Source: Phycisphaerales bacterium (GTDB taxonomy: Bacteria > Planctomycetota > Phycisphaerae > Phycisphaerales > UBA1924). From it: DNA of 64,000 nucleotides. Where the stretch lies: positions 1 through 64,000 of the forward strand of contig JACVCL010000004.1 of the NCBI GenBank assembly GCA_016742075.1. The letters run 5' to 3'. A model generated the notes under the pieces. That model was not told the origin of the DNA. It searched no databases and saw only the letters and a program-made list of their open reading frames with translations. The position numbers and the translations under genes were made by a program. This document shows, in pieces, positions 36,232 through 44,419 of the stretch. Position 1 is the first letter of the stretch, and each line of letters opens with the position of its first letter.

Positions 36232-37236
36232 TCACTGCGGCTTGGCGTCCGGGCCCGTGGTGCCGGGCGCCGGGGCAGGCGCCGGGGCGCCGGTGGCTCC
36301 GGTGCCGCCCGTCGGGGCCGTGATCGGCGTGGCGGGGGAACTTGTCCCGCCGACGGGCTGGGCGCCCGGGAGCTTGCTCACGTCGATGACCTGGCCGGGC
36401 TTGACCTTGCTCATGTCGATGATGGGCACGCCGGGCTTGGCCTCGACGGGCTTGGCCGTCGGATCCACGGTCATGGTGCCCGAGGCGATCGGCTGGGGGC
36501 CGGTGGGAACGGCCGCGCCCGTGGCGCCGGTCTGGCCGGTCGGGCCGGTGGGGGCCGCGGCGGGGAGGTCGGCCTTCGAGACGAGCGGCTTGAGCTCGCG
36601 GACTTCTTGGATCAGCTTGAGACGGTTGCGGCCGGCCTCGGCCTGGAGCTTCAGGCCGTCGCGCTCGGCCTCGGCGACATAGTCCTTGACCTGCTGCTCG
36701 GCGGCGGCGACGTCGCCCAGACCGATCGACGCGGTGGCGATGCCCCACCGGGCTTCCTGGGCGAAACTGCGGAGGTCCTTGCGGTCCTTGGTGGTCGCCA
36801 GCAGATCGCTCATCAGGCCGCGGGCCTTCTGGTAGAGCTCCTTGGCCTGCTCGGCGGTGATGCGGTCTTCGGGCTTGCCGCCCATAACCGGGGTGCCGGG
36901 TTTCACTTCCATCTGGGCGCTGGCGAGATAGATGCGGGCGGCCTCCTTGGTCGCCAGCTCCCACACCGAGCCCTGCCCGCGGTAGTCCGACGCCACCCGC
37001 AGCAGCACTTCGGGGCTGCGGCTTTCGACCGCGGCGTTGAACTTCGTGAAGCCCTCGTCGAGCGTCTTCACCCGCTGGCGCTGCCACCAGTCGAACGCGA
37101 GATATCCGGCAACCACGATCAGGACGCCCCAGAGCATCCGGGGACCCCACTTTTTCAGAAAGTCGATCAGGTCCTGGTTGAGCCGGGACTCCTGAAGACC
37201 TGCGCCGATTTGTACGCCTTCACGACGATCGTCCAT
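36232..37236 (-). CDS. Membrane-anchored YfgM-like TPR protein with collagen-like tail
   Basis: A 334-residue protein with a single N-terminal membrane helix (about 33-52, MLWGVLIVVAGYLAFDWW) and a helical TPR-like domain (about 55-220) containing the KEAARIYLASAQ and ARWGIATASIGLGDVAAAEQQ repeats typical of YfgM/TPR_21 proteins, which bind SecYEG and periplasmic chaperones. The last 110 residues are low-complexity, rich in Gly-Pro-Thr/Gly-Ala-Thr steps (PTGPTGQTGATG) and prolines. The start is ATG 37236, preceded by GGAG; 112 bases separate it from the GTPase gene. Confidence 0.75.
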   Translation of the reverse strand: MDDRREGVQIGAGLQESRLNQDLIDFLKKWGPRMLWGVLIVVAGYLAFDWWQRQRVKTLDEGFTKFNAAVESRSPEVLLRVASDYRGQGSVWELATKEAARIYLASAQMEVKPGTPVMGGKPEDRITAEQAKELYQKARGLMSDLLATTKDRKDLRSFAQEARWGIATASIGLGDVAAAEQQVKDYVAEAERDGLKLQAEAGRNRLKLIQEVRELKPLVSKADLPAAAPTGPTGQTGATGAAVPTGPQPIASGTMTVDPTAKPVEAKPGVPIIDMSKVKPGQVIDVSKLPGAQPVGGTSSPATPITAPTGGTGATGAPAPAPAPGTTGPDAKPQ

Positions 37237-37347
37237 CGCTTGCTCCGCGACCTGATTGGCTGAGTCCCTTGGGGGAATCCCACCCCACCGAACGTATGGC
37301 GAATCGCCAAGGGTAGCCGCTGCCGTCGGCGGCGGCAACGCGGCGGG

Positions 37348-38403
37348 TTATTCGACCCCGGATCCCACCGCCGCGGCCGAGGGAAGGCCCCGGAGCGCCG
37401 GGTGGAACACCCACGGACGGGGGTCGGCCAGAGCGGCGTCGGGCAGGAGGCGGCGCCGGACCTGGGCGGCGAGCTCTTCCACGCCCTGAGGGCCTGCGGG
37501 CGCAGCGGCCGCGGTGATGACCTGTGCCGAGGCGGGAACGCCGAGATCGGCACGCGTGGCGCAGGTAAGTACGCGGGACGGATCGACGCCGATGGCTGCG
37601 GGGTCGATGAACCCGTGCTGCAGGTCGCCGCACGAGATCACCAGATCGGCCTCGGCGATGACGCCCGCCGAGGCGGCGATAGCGGAGCGCTCGACCGGAT
37701 CGGGCATCGGCACTGCGTCGCCGCGCCGTTCGAGCCCCGGGGTGTCGATGACCCGCACGGCGAGGCCCTCGATCTCGATCGTCACACCGACGTGGTCGCG
37801 GGTCGTTCCGGCCTCGGGCGAGACGATGGCGGCCGTGCGCCGGCAGAGGGCGTTGAGCAGCGAGCTCTTGCCGACGTTGGCGGGCCCGACGATCACCGCC
37901 AGGGGCGGATCGATCAGGCGGTCGAGCAGTCCGGAGAGGGCGGCGCAGCCGGGGTCGTCGCCGGGCACGGTGTCGAACCGGCGCCACCGCTCCGGCTGGG
38001 CCATCAGCACGTCGACGGCCAGCGGGCTGGCCGCTCGGCCGGCGGTCTCCAGGACGCAGGCCTCGACGAGCGACGCCGCGGCGGAGCCTTCGCCCAGCGG
38101 CCCGTCGCCCGCCTGTTCGCTTCCGATCGAGGACAACAGGCGCATGACCGCGAGGACGACCGCCGGCCCACCGTGCGGCGTGAGGACCGCGGCGCGGGCG
38201 CCGGTCCGAAGGACGCAGCCGCGGTCGACCTCGCCGAGATGCCTGACGCCCACTCCTCCCGGGCGGACAATGACGCCGCACAATCTCCGCAACAGCTCAT
38301 CGACGTCGGCGGGTTCGCCCGACACCTCGATGCACGCCACGCCGCCTCCAAGCGCCGAAGCCAGCCGGTGCCGGGCAGACAGACGCCTCACCCGGCGCTC
38401 CAT
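37348..38403 (-). CDS. MnmE-like GTPase lacking the C-terminal CxGK motif
   Basis: A 351-residue GTPase resembling MnmE (TrmE). The N-terminal 120 residues match the folate-binding TrmE-N fold weakly (HRLASALGGGVACIEVSG, then LTPHGG). The GTPase has G1 GPANVGKSS (173-181), the AGTTRD switch (198-203), G3 DTPG (220-223) and a TRAD in place of NKxD. MnmE is normally about 450 residues and ends in C-[IV]-G-K; here the final helical domain is shortened and the protein ends SAAAVGSGVE. It is either a divergent paralogue or the only, degenerate, MnmE. It overlaps the membrane-protein gene by 16 bases. Confidence 0.72.
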   Translation of the reverse strand: MERRVRRLSARHRLASALGGGVACIEVSGEPADVDELLRRLCGVIVRPGGVGVRHLGEVDRGCVLRTGARAAVLTPHGGPAVVLAVMRLLSSIGSEQAGDGPLGEGSAAASLVEACVLETAGRAASPLAVDVLMAQPERWRRFDTVPGDDPGCAALSGLLDRLIDPPLAVIVGPANVGKSSLLNALCRRTAAIVSPEAGTTRDHVGVTIEIEGLAVRVIDTPGLERRGDAVPMPDPVERSAIAASAGVIAEADLVISCGDLQHGFIDPAAIGVDPSRVLTCATRADLGVPASAQVITAAAAPAGPQGVEELAAQVRRRLLPDAALADPRPWVFHPALRGLPSAAAVGSGVE

Positions 38404-38894
38404 CGCTCGGCCTGCGTCAGGCCCCTCGGATCGTTCGCGGGATCCTCAAGCCCGAAGACGCGCCGGCGCGGCCAGCACGCCGCGAGCATCAGCCCGGCAA
38501 CGCCCACGCCGACGAGGGCGACCCACCACGGGGCGCCGAGGATGACGGCGATGGCCGGAAGCAGTGAGGACGACTCGACCAACACGGCCGACATGACTGT
38601 CGCCTGGAGGGCCTGCGCCGGGTCGCCCGTGCCCGCGGCTCTGGTTCGCAGAAGGGAACCCACCAGAAGCATGGGGGGCGCCATCGCCACGGACACTCCG
38701 ACGAAGACGAGCGGCACCAGCCCGATCCCCAACACGACGGCCGGTGCCGCCGGCGGTCCGAGCGAGCCACCGGCACGCAGCGCGATCGCCACGCCCGCGA
38801 AGAGAAGCGAGCCGAGGGCCATCGAGGCGACCAGAACTTTCGCCTGATTGAACGCGGTGGCTGATGTGCCCGCGACGGCGGTCGAACTGGGCAT
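38388..38894 (-). CDS. Hypothetical four-helix membrane protein
   Basis: A 168-residue protein with four predicted membrane helices (about 20-42, 52-74, 90-115 with an acidic residue, and 120-142) and a cytoplasmic tail. Length, helix spacing and small residues (ALQATVMSAVLVESSSLLP) recall ATP synthase c-like or other small membrane subunits, without a clear match. GGAGGAG lies five bases before ATG 38894, preferred over the GTG at 38900. Lies between coaX and the MnmE-like GTPase in the minus-strand run. Confidence 0.6.
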   Translation of the reverse strand: MPSSTAVAGTSATAFNQAKVLVASMALGSLLFAGVAIALRAGGSLGPPAAPAVVLGIGLVPLVFVGVSVAMAPPMLLVGSLLRTRAAGTGDPAQALQATVMSAVLVESSSLLPAIAVILGAPWWVALVGVGVAGLMLAACWPRRRVFGLEDPANDPRGLTQAERWSAG

Positions 38895-38896
38895 GG

Positions 38897-39688
38897 TCAC
38901 TCCTCCCCGGTGTCAGCCGAGGGCTCAAGAGCCCGCCGGCAGGCCGCGACGATGCCCTGCAGGATCAGGTCGGGCACGATTCGTTCGACCAGATCGTCGC
39001 CCCCGAAGAGCAGCTCGGCGTCGCCGCCGGTGGCGATGACGAGCGGATAGGCCTGGTACGCCTCGGCGTAGCGTTCGACGAGGCCGCGGACCATGCCGCG
39101 GATGCCGAACACGACGCCTTGCAACATCGCCTGCTGGGTGTTCTTGCCGAAAGTCTGGTCGTCCGGCAGGGCGAGCTCGACCTCGGGGAGGGCGGCGGTG
39201 CCGCGGTGGAGCGCGCGGAGCATCATTCGAGCCCCCGGGGCGATGGCCCCGCCCTGGAAAACGCCGGCGCCGTCGACAAAGTCGATGGTGATCGCCGTGC
39301 CCGCGTCGATAACTACGCACGCCTGCTTTGCGGCCTCGTAGGCGGCGAGGGCGCCCAGCAGGCGGTCCTGGCCGGTCTTGGCGGGCTCGTCGGTGGCGCA
39401 CTCCATCGGGATCGGCAGGTCGACGCCGACGCGGTAGACCTCGCCGGTGACCAGGGGGGCGAGCGCCTCGGTGAGCGCTCGCGCCGCGGGTTCGTTGACG
39501 CTGGCGATGACGATCGGCGCGGGCGACTCGCCGGCCGCGGCCAAATCCGCGATCGCACGTGCGAGCTCGGCGGTGGCGGACGTCGAAATCGCCCGCGAAG
39601 GCCCGCCGGACGCGGCGCCCTTGCCCTCGTCGGAAAAGGCCGCGAAGCGGGTGTTGGTGTTTCCGATGTTGACGGCGACGATGTTCAT
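38897..39688 (-). CDS. coaX: Type III pantothenate kinase CoaX
   Basis: Phosphorylates pantothenate in coenzyme A synthesis; the type III enzyme belongs to the ASKHA fold. Motifs: VNIGNTNTRFA at the N-terminus, TGQDR with Asp108 as the expected catalytic base, VIDAGTAITIDFVD (Asp128) and GGAIAPGARMMLRALH. The first motif of the family is D-x-G-N-T; here the Asp is Asn7. At 263 residues it is of normal length. The start MNIVAVN is the family start; the ORF-track start adds 23 residues overlapping the aminotransferase gene. Another CoA gene (coaC-type) lies at 44.4 kb. Confidence 0.9.
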   Translation of the reverse strand: MNIVAVNIGNTNTRFAAFSDEGKGAASGGPSRAISTSATAELARAIADLAAAGESPAPIVIASVNEPAARALTEALAPLVTGEVYRVGVDLPIPMECATDEPAKTGQDRLLGALAAYEAAKQACVVIDAGTAITIDFVDGAGVFQGGAIAPGARMMLRALHRGTAALPEVELALPDDQTFGKNTQQAMLQGVVFGIRGMVRGLVERYAEAYQAYPLVIATGGDAELLFGGDDLVERIVPDLILQGIVAACRRALEPSADTGEE

Positions 39689-39695
39689 GGCGAGT

Positions 39696-40607
39696 TCAGG
39701 CCTCTGCGGCCGCCGGATGGCGGTTGGGCGTGCGCGATCCGCCGCGCCCAAGGTCACGGTCGATGGCCCGGCGGAGGATGTCCAGGAGCCGGCGGGCCTG
39801 CGGCCCCACCCGGCCGCCGCCGACCGGGCGGCCGTCGAGCTTCACGATGCTGGCCACCATGGTGATGGTTCCGACCAGCATGATCTCGTCGGCCTCGCGG
39901 AGCTCTCGCTCGGTCACCGGCCGCGACTCGATGTCGGGTGCATCGTTGAGGATGAGCTGGCGCGTGACGCCGCCGAGCATGGGGGCGCTGCCGATCGACG
40001 GGGTGATCAGCCGGTCGCCGCGGGCGATGAAGACATTGGTCGAGGTTCCCTCGGTGACCAGGCCGTCGCGCACCATGACGGCGTCGTCGCAGCCTTGCTC
40101 GTCGGCCTCGATCGCGGCGAGCACGCCGCCGAGCAGCGACGTGGCCTTCACATGCCCGCGGAGCCAGCGGGTGTCGGGCCGTACCGCGGCGGAGCGCGCC
40201 TCGGGCTCGGAGTAGGCGTTCACGGGCTTGAGGGACACGGCGTAGCCGAAGACGGTCGGAGTCTGTCCCCTGATCGGGATTCTCGTCCGCACCGGCTGGC
40301 CCGGGGCCGGGGCGCCGCGGGTGACCTGCCAGTAGACGAACGCCTCGGTGAGCCCGTTGGCCTCCAAAAGGTCGGTTGAGAGTGACCCCAGCGCAGCCGG
40401 GTCGAAGCCGTCGATGCGGCACTCGGCGAGCCCCTCGCGCATGCGTTCGACGTGCTGGTCGAGGCCGATGACCCCGGGGCGGCCGGGAGTGACTTCGGCA
40501 GCGCGCAGCCCCTCGTACATGCCGTCGCCGAAGATGAATCCGCGGTCGAAGACGGAGATGGTCGCCGCGTCGCGCGGCAGCAGACGGCCGTTGAGATGAA
40601 CGATCAC
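39696..40607 (-). CDS. Class IV PLP-dependent aminotransferase (BCAT/D-amino acid type)
   Basis: Fold-type IV transaminase or lyase: IVHLNGRLLPRDAATISVFDRGFIFGDGMYEG at the N-terminus (quoted in part by FDRGFIFGDGMYEG), the PLP lysine in RGHVKATSLLG, and the phosphate-binding EGTSTNVFI and GGVTRQLIL. It could be a D-amino acid aminotransferase, branched-chain aminotransferase (ilvE) or 4-amino-4-deoxychorismate lyase; the sequence does not decide, though R-G-H-x-K favours the D-amino acid/BCAT side. Start GTG 40607 overlaps the YihY stop by GTGA; 303 residues. Confidence 0.85.
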   Translation of the reverse strand: MIVHLNGRLLPRDAATISVFDRGFIFGDGMYEGLRAAEVTPGRPGVIGLDQHVERMREGLAECRIDGFDPAALGSLSTDLLEANGLTEAFVYWQVTRGAPAPGQPVRTRIPIRGQTPTVFGYAVSLKPVNAYSEPEARSAAVRPDTRWLRGHVKATSLLGGVLAAIEADEQGCDDAVMVRDGLVTEGTSTNVFIARGDRLITPSIGSAPMLGGVTRQLILNDAPDIESRPVTERELREADEIMLVGTITMVASIVKLDGRPVGGGRVGPQARRLLDILRRAIDRDLGRGGSRTPNRHPAAAEA

Positions 40608-41971
40608 GCGGGCACCCTCTTGACGCCGCCGGACACCGCCGGCGCAGGCGGGGACTCGGATTGGTTTCGGGCGGATGGCGGGGCGGGGGCGAGCATGTCG
40701 GCCAGCGTCATGCCGGCGACCGCCGCGTGCTGACGCTCCCGCAGCCGGGCAATGGCCGAGTCGGCGGCGATCAGCGAGTCGGCCTCGGCCCCAAGGCCCT
40801 GCACGGACCGGATGACCTCGTCGAGCCGCAGCGACTCGGCGGGGCGGGCGAGCGCGAACAGGTCGTCCTCTCCCTCCTGAGGGATGCGGTGCAGGTAGCA
40901 CTTGCCTACGAGGTGCCGGAGCAGTCGGTCGGCCACGGCCGGGCTCAGGGCCGCCCGCCGGGCGAGTTCGGCTCCGGCGATCGGCCGGCCGCCGGCGAAC
41001 GCGTCGGCGGCCTCCTTGAGCAGCAGCACGCCGACGGAGGGGTCGACGATGGCGGACTCCTTGTCCGGGTCTTCGAGCTCGCCGGATCGGTACTGGTCGA
41101 TGGTGACGGCCACGTCCAGACCGTACAGCACGATGAGCCAGGTGATGTAGATCCAGAACAGCACGAGCGGCAGCAGCGCCAGGCTGCCGTAGATGGCGAT
41201 GTCTTTGTGCGTGAGGAAGGTTACGGCGTAGGCCAGCGAGCGTTTGCCGATCTCCCACGCGACCGCGGCCACGGCGGCGCCGACGGCCACCGCGCCCAAA
41301 CCGAGCCGGGCGGTCGGCATCCGGCGGTACGCGAAAACCAGCAGCAGCCAGGCTAGGCCGATCGAGGTGAGCAGCTGCACAGGCTCGACGGCCCACCCGG
41401 CCGCGGTGCCGAGCCGTGCCACGGTGGCCCGGTACCACTGGCCCAGCCCGAGGCTGGCGGCTATGGCGAGGCCGCCGAGCGTGAGGAGCGTCCAGTAGGT
41501 TGTGAGCCGCACCGCCATGCTCCGCCCGGCCGGCGCCCGGCAGACGGTGTTGAACGCCTGCTCGATCTGCACCAGGAGAATCAGCGCCGCGTAGACGAAG
41601 AGCACGAGGCCGACCACCGCGACGGCGCCGGTGTTCACCTGGCCGATCCGCTGCACGGCCGCGTTGACGAACTGTTCGATCCACGTGCCGACGGCCTGCG
41701 CGGTGCCCTCGCCCGCCTTTCCGGGCAGGGCCAGCTCGCTGAGGCCGGTGAACTTGAACACCTGGTCGAGCCCGTCGCGGACCCCCTTGTCGCCGTAGAA
41801 GGCCTTGAGGATCACCAGCACGAGCACGAGCACGGGGATGAGGCTGAAGATGGTCCGGTAGCTGAGCGCGGCGGAGAGCTCGGGCACGCGGTCCTGGGTG
41901 AAGTGAACCACGGTGTGCCGCCACAGGCGGCGCCAGTTGATCCGGCGCTCGGGCGCGGCGGGGGCGCTCAT
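40604..41971 (-). CDS. YihY/BrkB family inner membrane protein
   Basis: A 455-residue polytopic protein of the YihY (formerly RNase BN-like) family. It starts with the family motif ELSAALSYRTIFSLIPVL and has six helices through about residue 290, including LLPLVLFWIYITWLIVLYGLDV. The 160-residue C-terminal cytoplasmic part is a winged-helix-like domain (LLKEAADAFAGGRPI, ARRAALSPAVADRLLRHLVG), common in longer members. Molecular function unknown; YihY is not itself RNase BN. Start ATG overlaps the RluB-type stop, and the stop overlaps the aminotransferase start. Confidence 0.87.
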   Translation of the reverse strand: MSAPAAPERRINWRRLWRHTVVHFTQDRVPELSAALSYRTIFSLIPVLVLVLVILKAFYGDKGVRDGLDQVFKFTGLSELALPGKAGEGTAQAVGTWIEQFVNAAVQRIGQVNTGAVAVVGLVLFVYAALILLVQIEQAFNTVCRAPAGRSMAVRLTTYWTLLTLGGLAIAASLGLGQWYRATVARLGTAAGWAVEPVQLLTSIGLAWLLLVFAYRRMPTARLGLGAVAVGAAVAAVAWEIGKRSLAYAVTFLTHKDIAIYGSLALLPLVLFWIYITWLIVLYGLDVAVTIDQYRSGELEDPDKESAIVDPSVGVLLLKEAADAFAGGRPIAGAELARRAALSPAVADRLLRHLVGKCYLHRIPQEGEDDLFALARPAESLRLDEVIRSVQGLGAEADSLIAADSAIARLRERQHAAVAGMTLADMLAPAPPSARNQSESPPAPAVSGGVKRVPA

Positions 41972-43122
41972 TGCTCGCGCTCCTCGTCGTCCGGGCGCGG
42001 GCGCGGGGCCGCCGCGGGCTCGCCGCCGGCGCGGGCGGCCTTTCGGAGGGACGCCAGCTCGCCGGGGGTGAGGTCGCGCCATTGGCCGACCTGCAGGCCC
42101 TTCAGCCGCAGCGGGCCCATCTGGATGCGCACGAGCTTCTTTACCGGGCAGCCGACCTTCGCCAGCATCCGACGCACCTGGCGGTTGCGGCCTTCCGCGA
42201 GGGTGATGTCGAGCACGGTGCGGGCCTTGGCGCGGACGTCGGGCTCGCCCCGGCCGCCGCGGCCGGCGGACTGGCGCGAGACGATCCTGATCGCCACGCC
42301 TGACACCTTGACCACTTCGACCGGTTCGGCGTCGCGCGAGCGCCGCGCGGCGGCGATCTCGGAAGGTTTGGCGAGCACCTGACCACGCACCTCGCGCTTG
42401 GCGACGCTCCGCTTGCTGCCCTTGAGCGCGAGGATGATGCCCTTCTTGAGCTTCTCGACCGCGTCGTCGGACAGCTCACCCTTCACGATCGTTCGATAGG
42501 TCTTGTGGACGCCGTACCTGGGGTGAGTCAGGCGGTTGGCCAGCTCACCGTCATTGGTCATCAGGAGCAGGCCCATGGAGTCGTAGTCGAGCCTCCCGAC
42601 GGGGTACAGGCGCTCTCCCGAAGCGTGCCGGACCAGATCGGCGACCGTCTTGCGGCCGAGGTCGTCGCTGGCGCTCGTGACGACGCCGGCGGGCTTGTAG
42701 TACATCACGTACACCAACCGCTCGGGCGCGATCGGTCCGGGCTTTCCTTCGGCAAGACGGCCGAGCGATTCCGCGCGCCGCCGAAGCCGCGGCAGGCGGA
42801 GCGGACGCCCCTCGACTTCGATGCGATCGGACGCCGGATCCACCAGCACCGGCAGGCGCACCACGGTCTGACCGTTCACCGTGACGGCCCCGGCTTCGAT
42901 CAGTTCCTCGCACGCCCGGCGCGAGCCCACCCCCGCCGCGGCCATCACCTTTTGAAGACGGACCTGCCCCATCGACTCGGCGCTCGCCGGGGTCGGGGGT
43001 GTCGGGCGATCGCCGCCGCCGGGGCGTTGGCCGGACCGGGTGCCCGGTGGGCGTTTCCGGCGCGGCGAGGCCGGGCGATCTCGGTCACTGTTCTGACGAC
43101 GCTTGCGGTTCACTGACGCCAT
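41968..43122 (-). CDS. RsuA/RluB-family pseudouridine synthase
   Basis: rRNA pseudouridine synthase: a 50-residue basic, disordered N-terminus, an S4 domain (about 55-105, VRLQKVMAAAGVGSRRACEELI in part), and a catalytic domain with PVGRLDYDSMGLLLMTNDGELANRLTHPRY (shortened). GRLD carries the catalytic Asp, and the form matches RluB/RluE. The C-terminal tail is again basic. ATG 43122 overlaps a TACAAT -10-like box, so GTG 43113, nine bases downstream, is an equally good start. First gene of the minus-strand run; it diverges from the coiled-coil gene. Confidence 0.9.
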   Translation of the reverse strand: MASVNRKRRQNSDRDRPASPRRKRPPGTRSGQRPGGGDRPTPPTPASAESMGQVRLQKVMAAAGVGSRRACEELIEAGAVTVNGQTVVRLPVLVDPASDRIEVEGRPLRLPRLRRRAESLGRLAEGKPGPIAPERLVYVMYYKPAGVVTSASDDLGRKTVADLVRHASGERLYPVGRLDYDSMGLLLMTNDGELANRLTHPRYGVHKTYRTIVKGELSDDAVEKLKKGIILALKGSKRSVAKREVRGQVLAKPSEIAAARRSRDAEPVEVVKVSGVAIRIVSRQSAGRGGRGEPDVRAKARTVLDITLAEGRNRQVRRMLAKVGCPVKKLVRIQMGPLRLKGLQVGQWRDLTPGELASLRKAARAGGEPAAAPRPRPDDEEREQ

Positions 43123-43126
43123 TGTA
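43121..43126 (-). promoter_or_regulatory. -10 box (TACAAT) overlapping the annotated start, RluB-type gene
   Basis: TACAAT is one mismatch from TATAAT. It overlaps ATG 43122 and lies seven bases before GTG 43113. If it is the promoter, transcription would start after the ATG, making the GTG the true leaderless start. Confidence 0.45.
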
Positions 43127-43253
43127 AGCCCCGGCGGCCCCGGCACCGGCGCAAACTCCAGCGGGCACGCTCGGGCGTCCGATACCCCGACGGAGGGCGG
43201 CGGCCTCCCGACCCTCAGGACGGCCGCCAGAGCCCCGGATCGTCGGAGCCGCC

Positions 43254-44405
43254 ATGACCATGCAGACAGAGATCTCGACCCCCGAGGCCCTGCCATCGCC
43301 CGTGAACGCCCAGCTCGCGTCGTCGCCCGGTGAGCCCATCGAGGCCCCCGCCGACGGGAAGGTGTTCCTTTCACCACGCGTGGTCGATCAGGCCGCCTTC
43401 GACGAGTATGCCGCGCGGCTGCGGCAGATGCTCGCGCGGATGACCCAGCACGCGCAGGCGCTGGCGCAGGCGGTCCAGTCGGCCGGTTCGGCTCAGCGCC
43501 AGCTGGAGGAGGCCGGGGGCCGGCAGAAGACCCATCTCGAGATCAACACCAAACTGCTCAAGGCCCTGAACGCCAAGGTGACGGAGGTCCAGGGGCTGGC
43601 GGGCCGCCTCGACGAGCACGCGGGCATGGAGCGGCGGCTCGAATCGCTGCTGACCTCGCGTGCGGCCGAGCTCGAGCGGAAGCTCGAGGAGTCGGTCGCC
43701 CGGTTCAACGAAGAGATCGACTCGGCGCTGGCCACGCGTCGCCAGGCGCTCGCGGCCGCGGTGCAGCGGATGGACCTGCTCCAGCGGGACCTGGAGACCA
43801 AGGCCGCGGAGGCGGTGTCGCAGACCCTGGCCCGCCTGGCCGAAGAGGCCGACCGAACGGTCGCGGAACTGTCTCGGCGTGTCGCGTCGTCGGCCGAGAT
43901 GCTGGACCATCTCATCGGCCGGCAGGCGCAGCTCGACGCGTCGATCCGCCAGTCGCTGGAATCCGCGGCCCGTGCCGAGGCGCGGTTCGCCGTGCAGCGC
44001 GGGCTGGCGGGACAGCTCGAAGCCGCCACCGACGCGCTGCGGGCGGGCGTCGATGAGGCCCGCCGCCTCGATGCGGCGAGCACCTCCAACCGCGCCGAAC
44101 TGATCAGGGGGATCGAGCAGGCCCGCCAGATGTCGGCGAGCCTCGCCGCGTGGCGCGATTTGCTCTCGGGACAGTCGCCCGACGGGCCGCTGCCGGAGCC
44201 GCTGGCCAGGATCACCGAACGGTTCCGGGGCGAGATCTCGGTGGACCTGCGGCGTGTCGCGGAGGCGGTCGCGAAGATCGCCGCCGAGGCTTCGGCACCG
44301 GCGCCCGCGCCCGATGCGGTCAGCCCCGTTGTCAGCAGCGCCGGCTCGACCGTCGTTGTCCGCGTGCGCGAGCCGTCGCGGGCGGCGGCAGAGCCGCCGG
44401 TCTGA
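43254..44405 (+). CDS. Long coiled-coil protein
   Basis: A 383-residue, nearly all-helical protein. Residues about 45-320 have long heptad patterns of Ala/Leu with Glu, Gln and Arg (LARMTQHAQALAQAVQSAG; LEEAGGRQKTHLEINTKLL), with an Ala/Pro-rich tail. There is no membrane helix or signal peptide, so it should be cytoplasmic; such proteins act as cytoskeletal or scaffolding elements, but I cannot assign a role. Starts MTMQTEIS with GGAG seven bases before. Divergent from the RluB-type gene with 131 bases between; convergent with the coaC-type gene. Confidence 0.65.
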   Translation: MTMQTEISTPEALPSPVNAQLASSPGEPIEAPADGKVFLSPRVVDQAAFDEYAARLRQMLARMTQHAQALAQAVQSAGSAQRQLEEAGGRQKTHLEINTKLLKALNAKVTEVQGLAGRLDEHAGMERRLESLLTSRAAELERKLEESVARFNEEIDSALATRRQALAAAVQRMDLLQRDLETKAAEAVSQTLARLAEEADRTVAELSRRVASSAEMLDHLIGRQAQLDASIRQSLESAARAEARFAVQRGLAGQLEAATDALRAGVDEARRLDAASTSNRAELIRGIEQARQMSASLAAWRDLLSGQSPDGPLPEPLARITERFRGEISVDLRRVAEAVAKIAAEASAPAPAPDAVSPVVSSAGSTVVVRVREPSRAAAEPPV

Positions 44406-44419
44406 CCGGCCCGGCCGGT

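Noticed and set aside
39696-41924. 742-residue ORF as a single fused protein
   Set aside because: Its N-terminal part lies antiparallel in frame to YihY coding sequence in another frame; only the last 303 residues form the class IV aminotransferase, starting at GTG 40607.
44403-44419. Hairpin ACCGGC-CCG-GCCGGT between convergent genes as a terminator
   Set aside because: A six-base stem without a T-run; too short to claim at this GC content.
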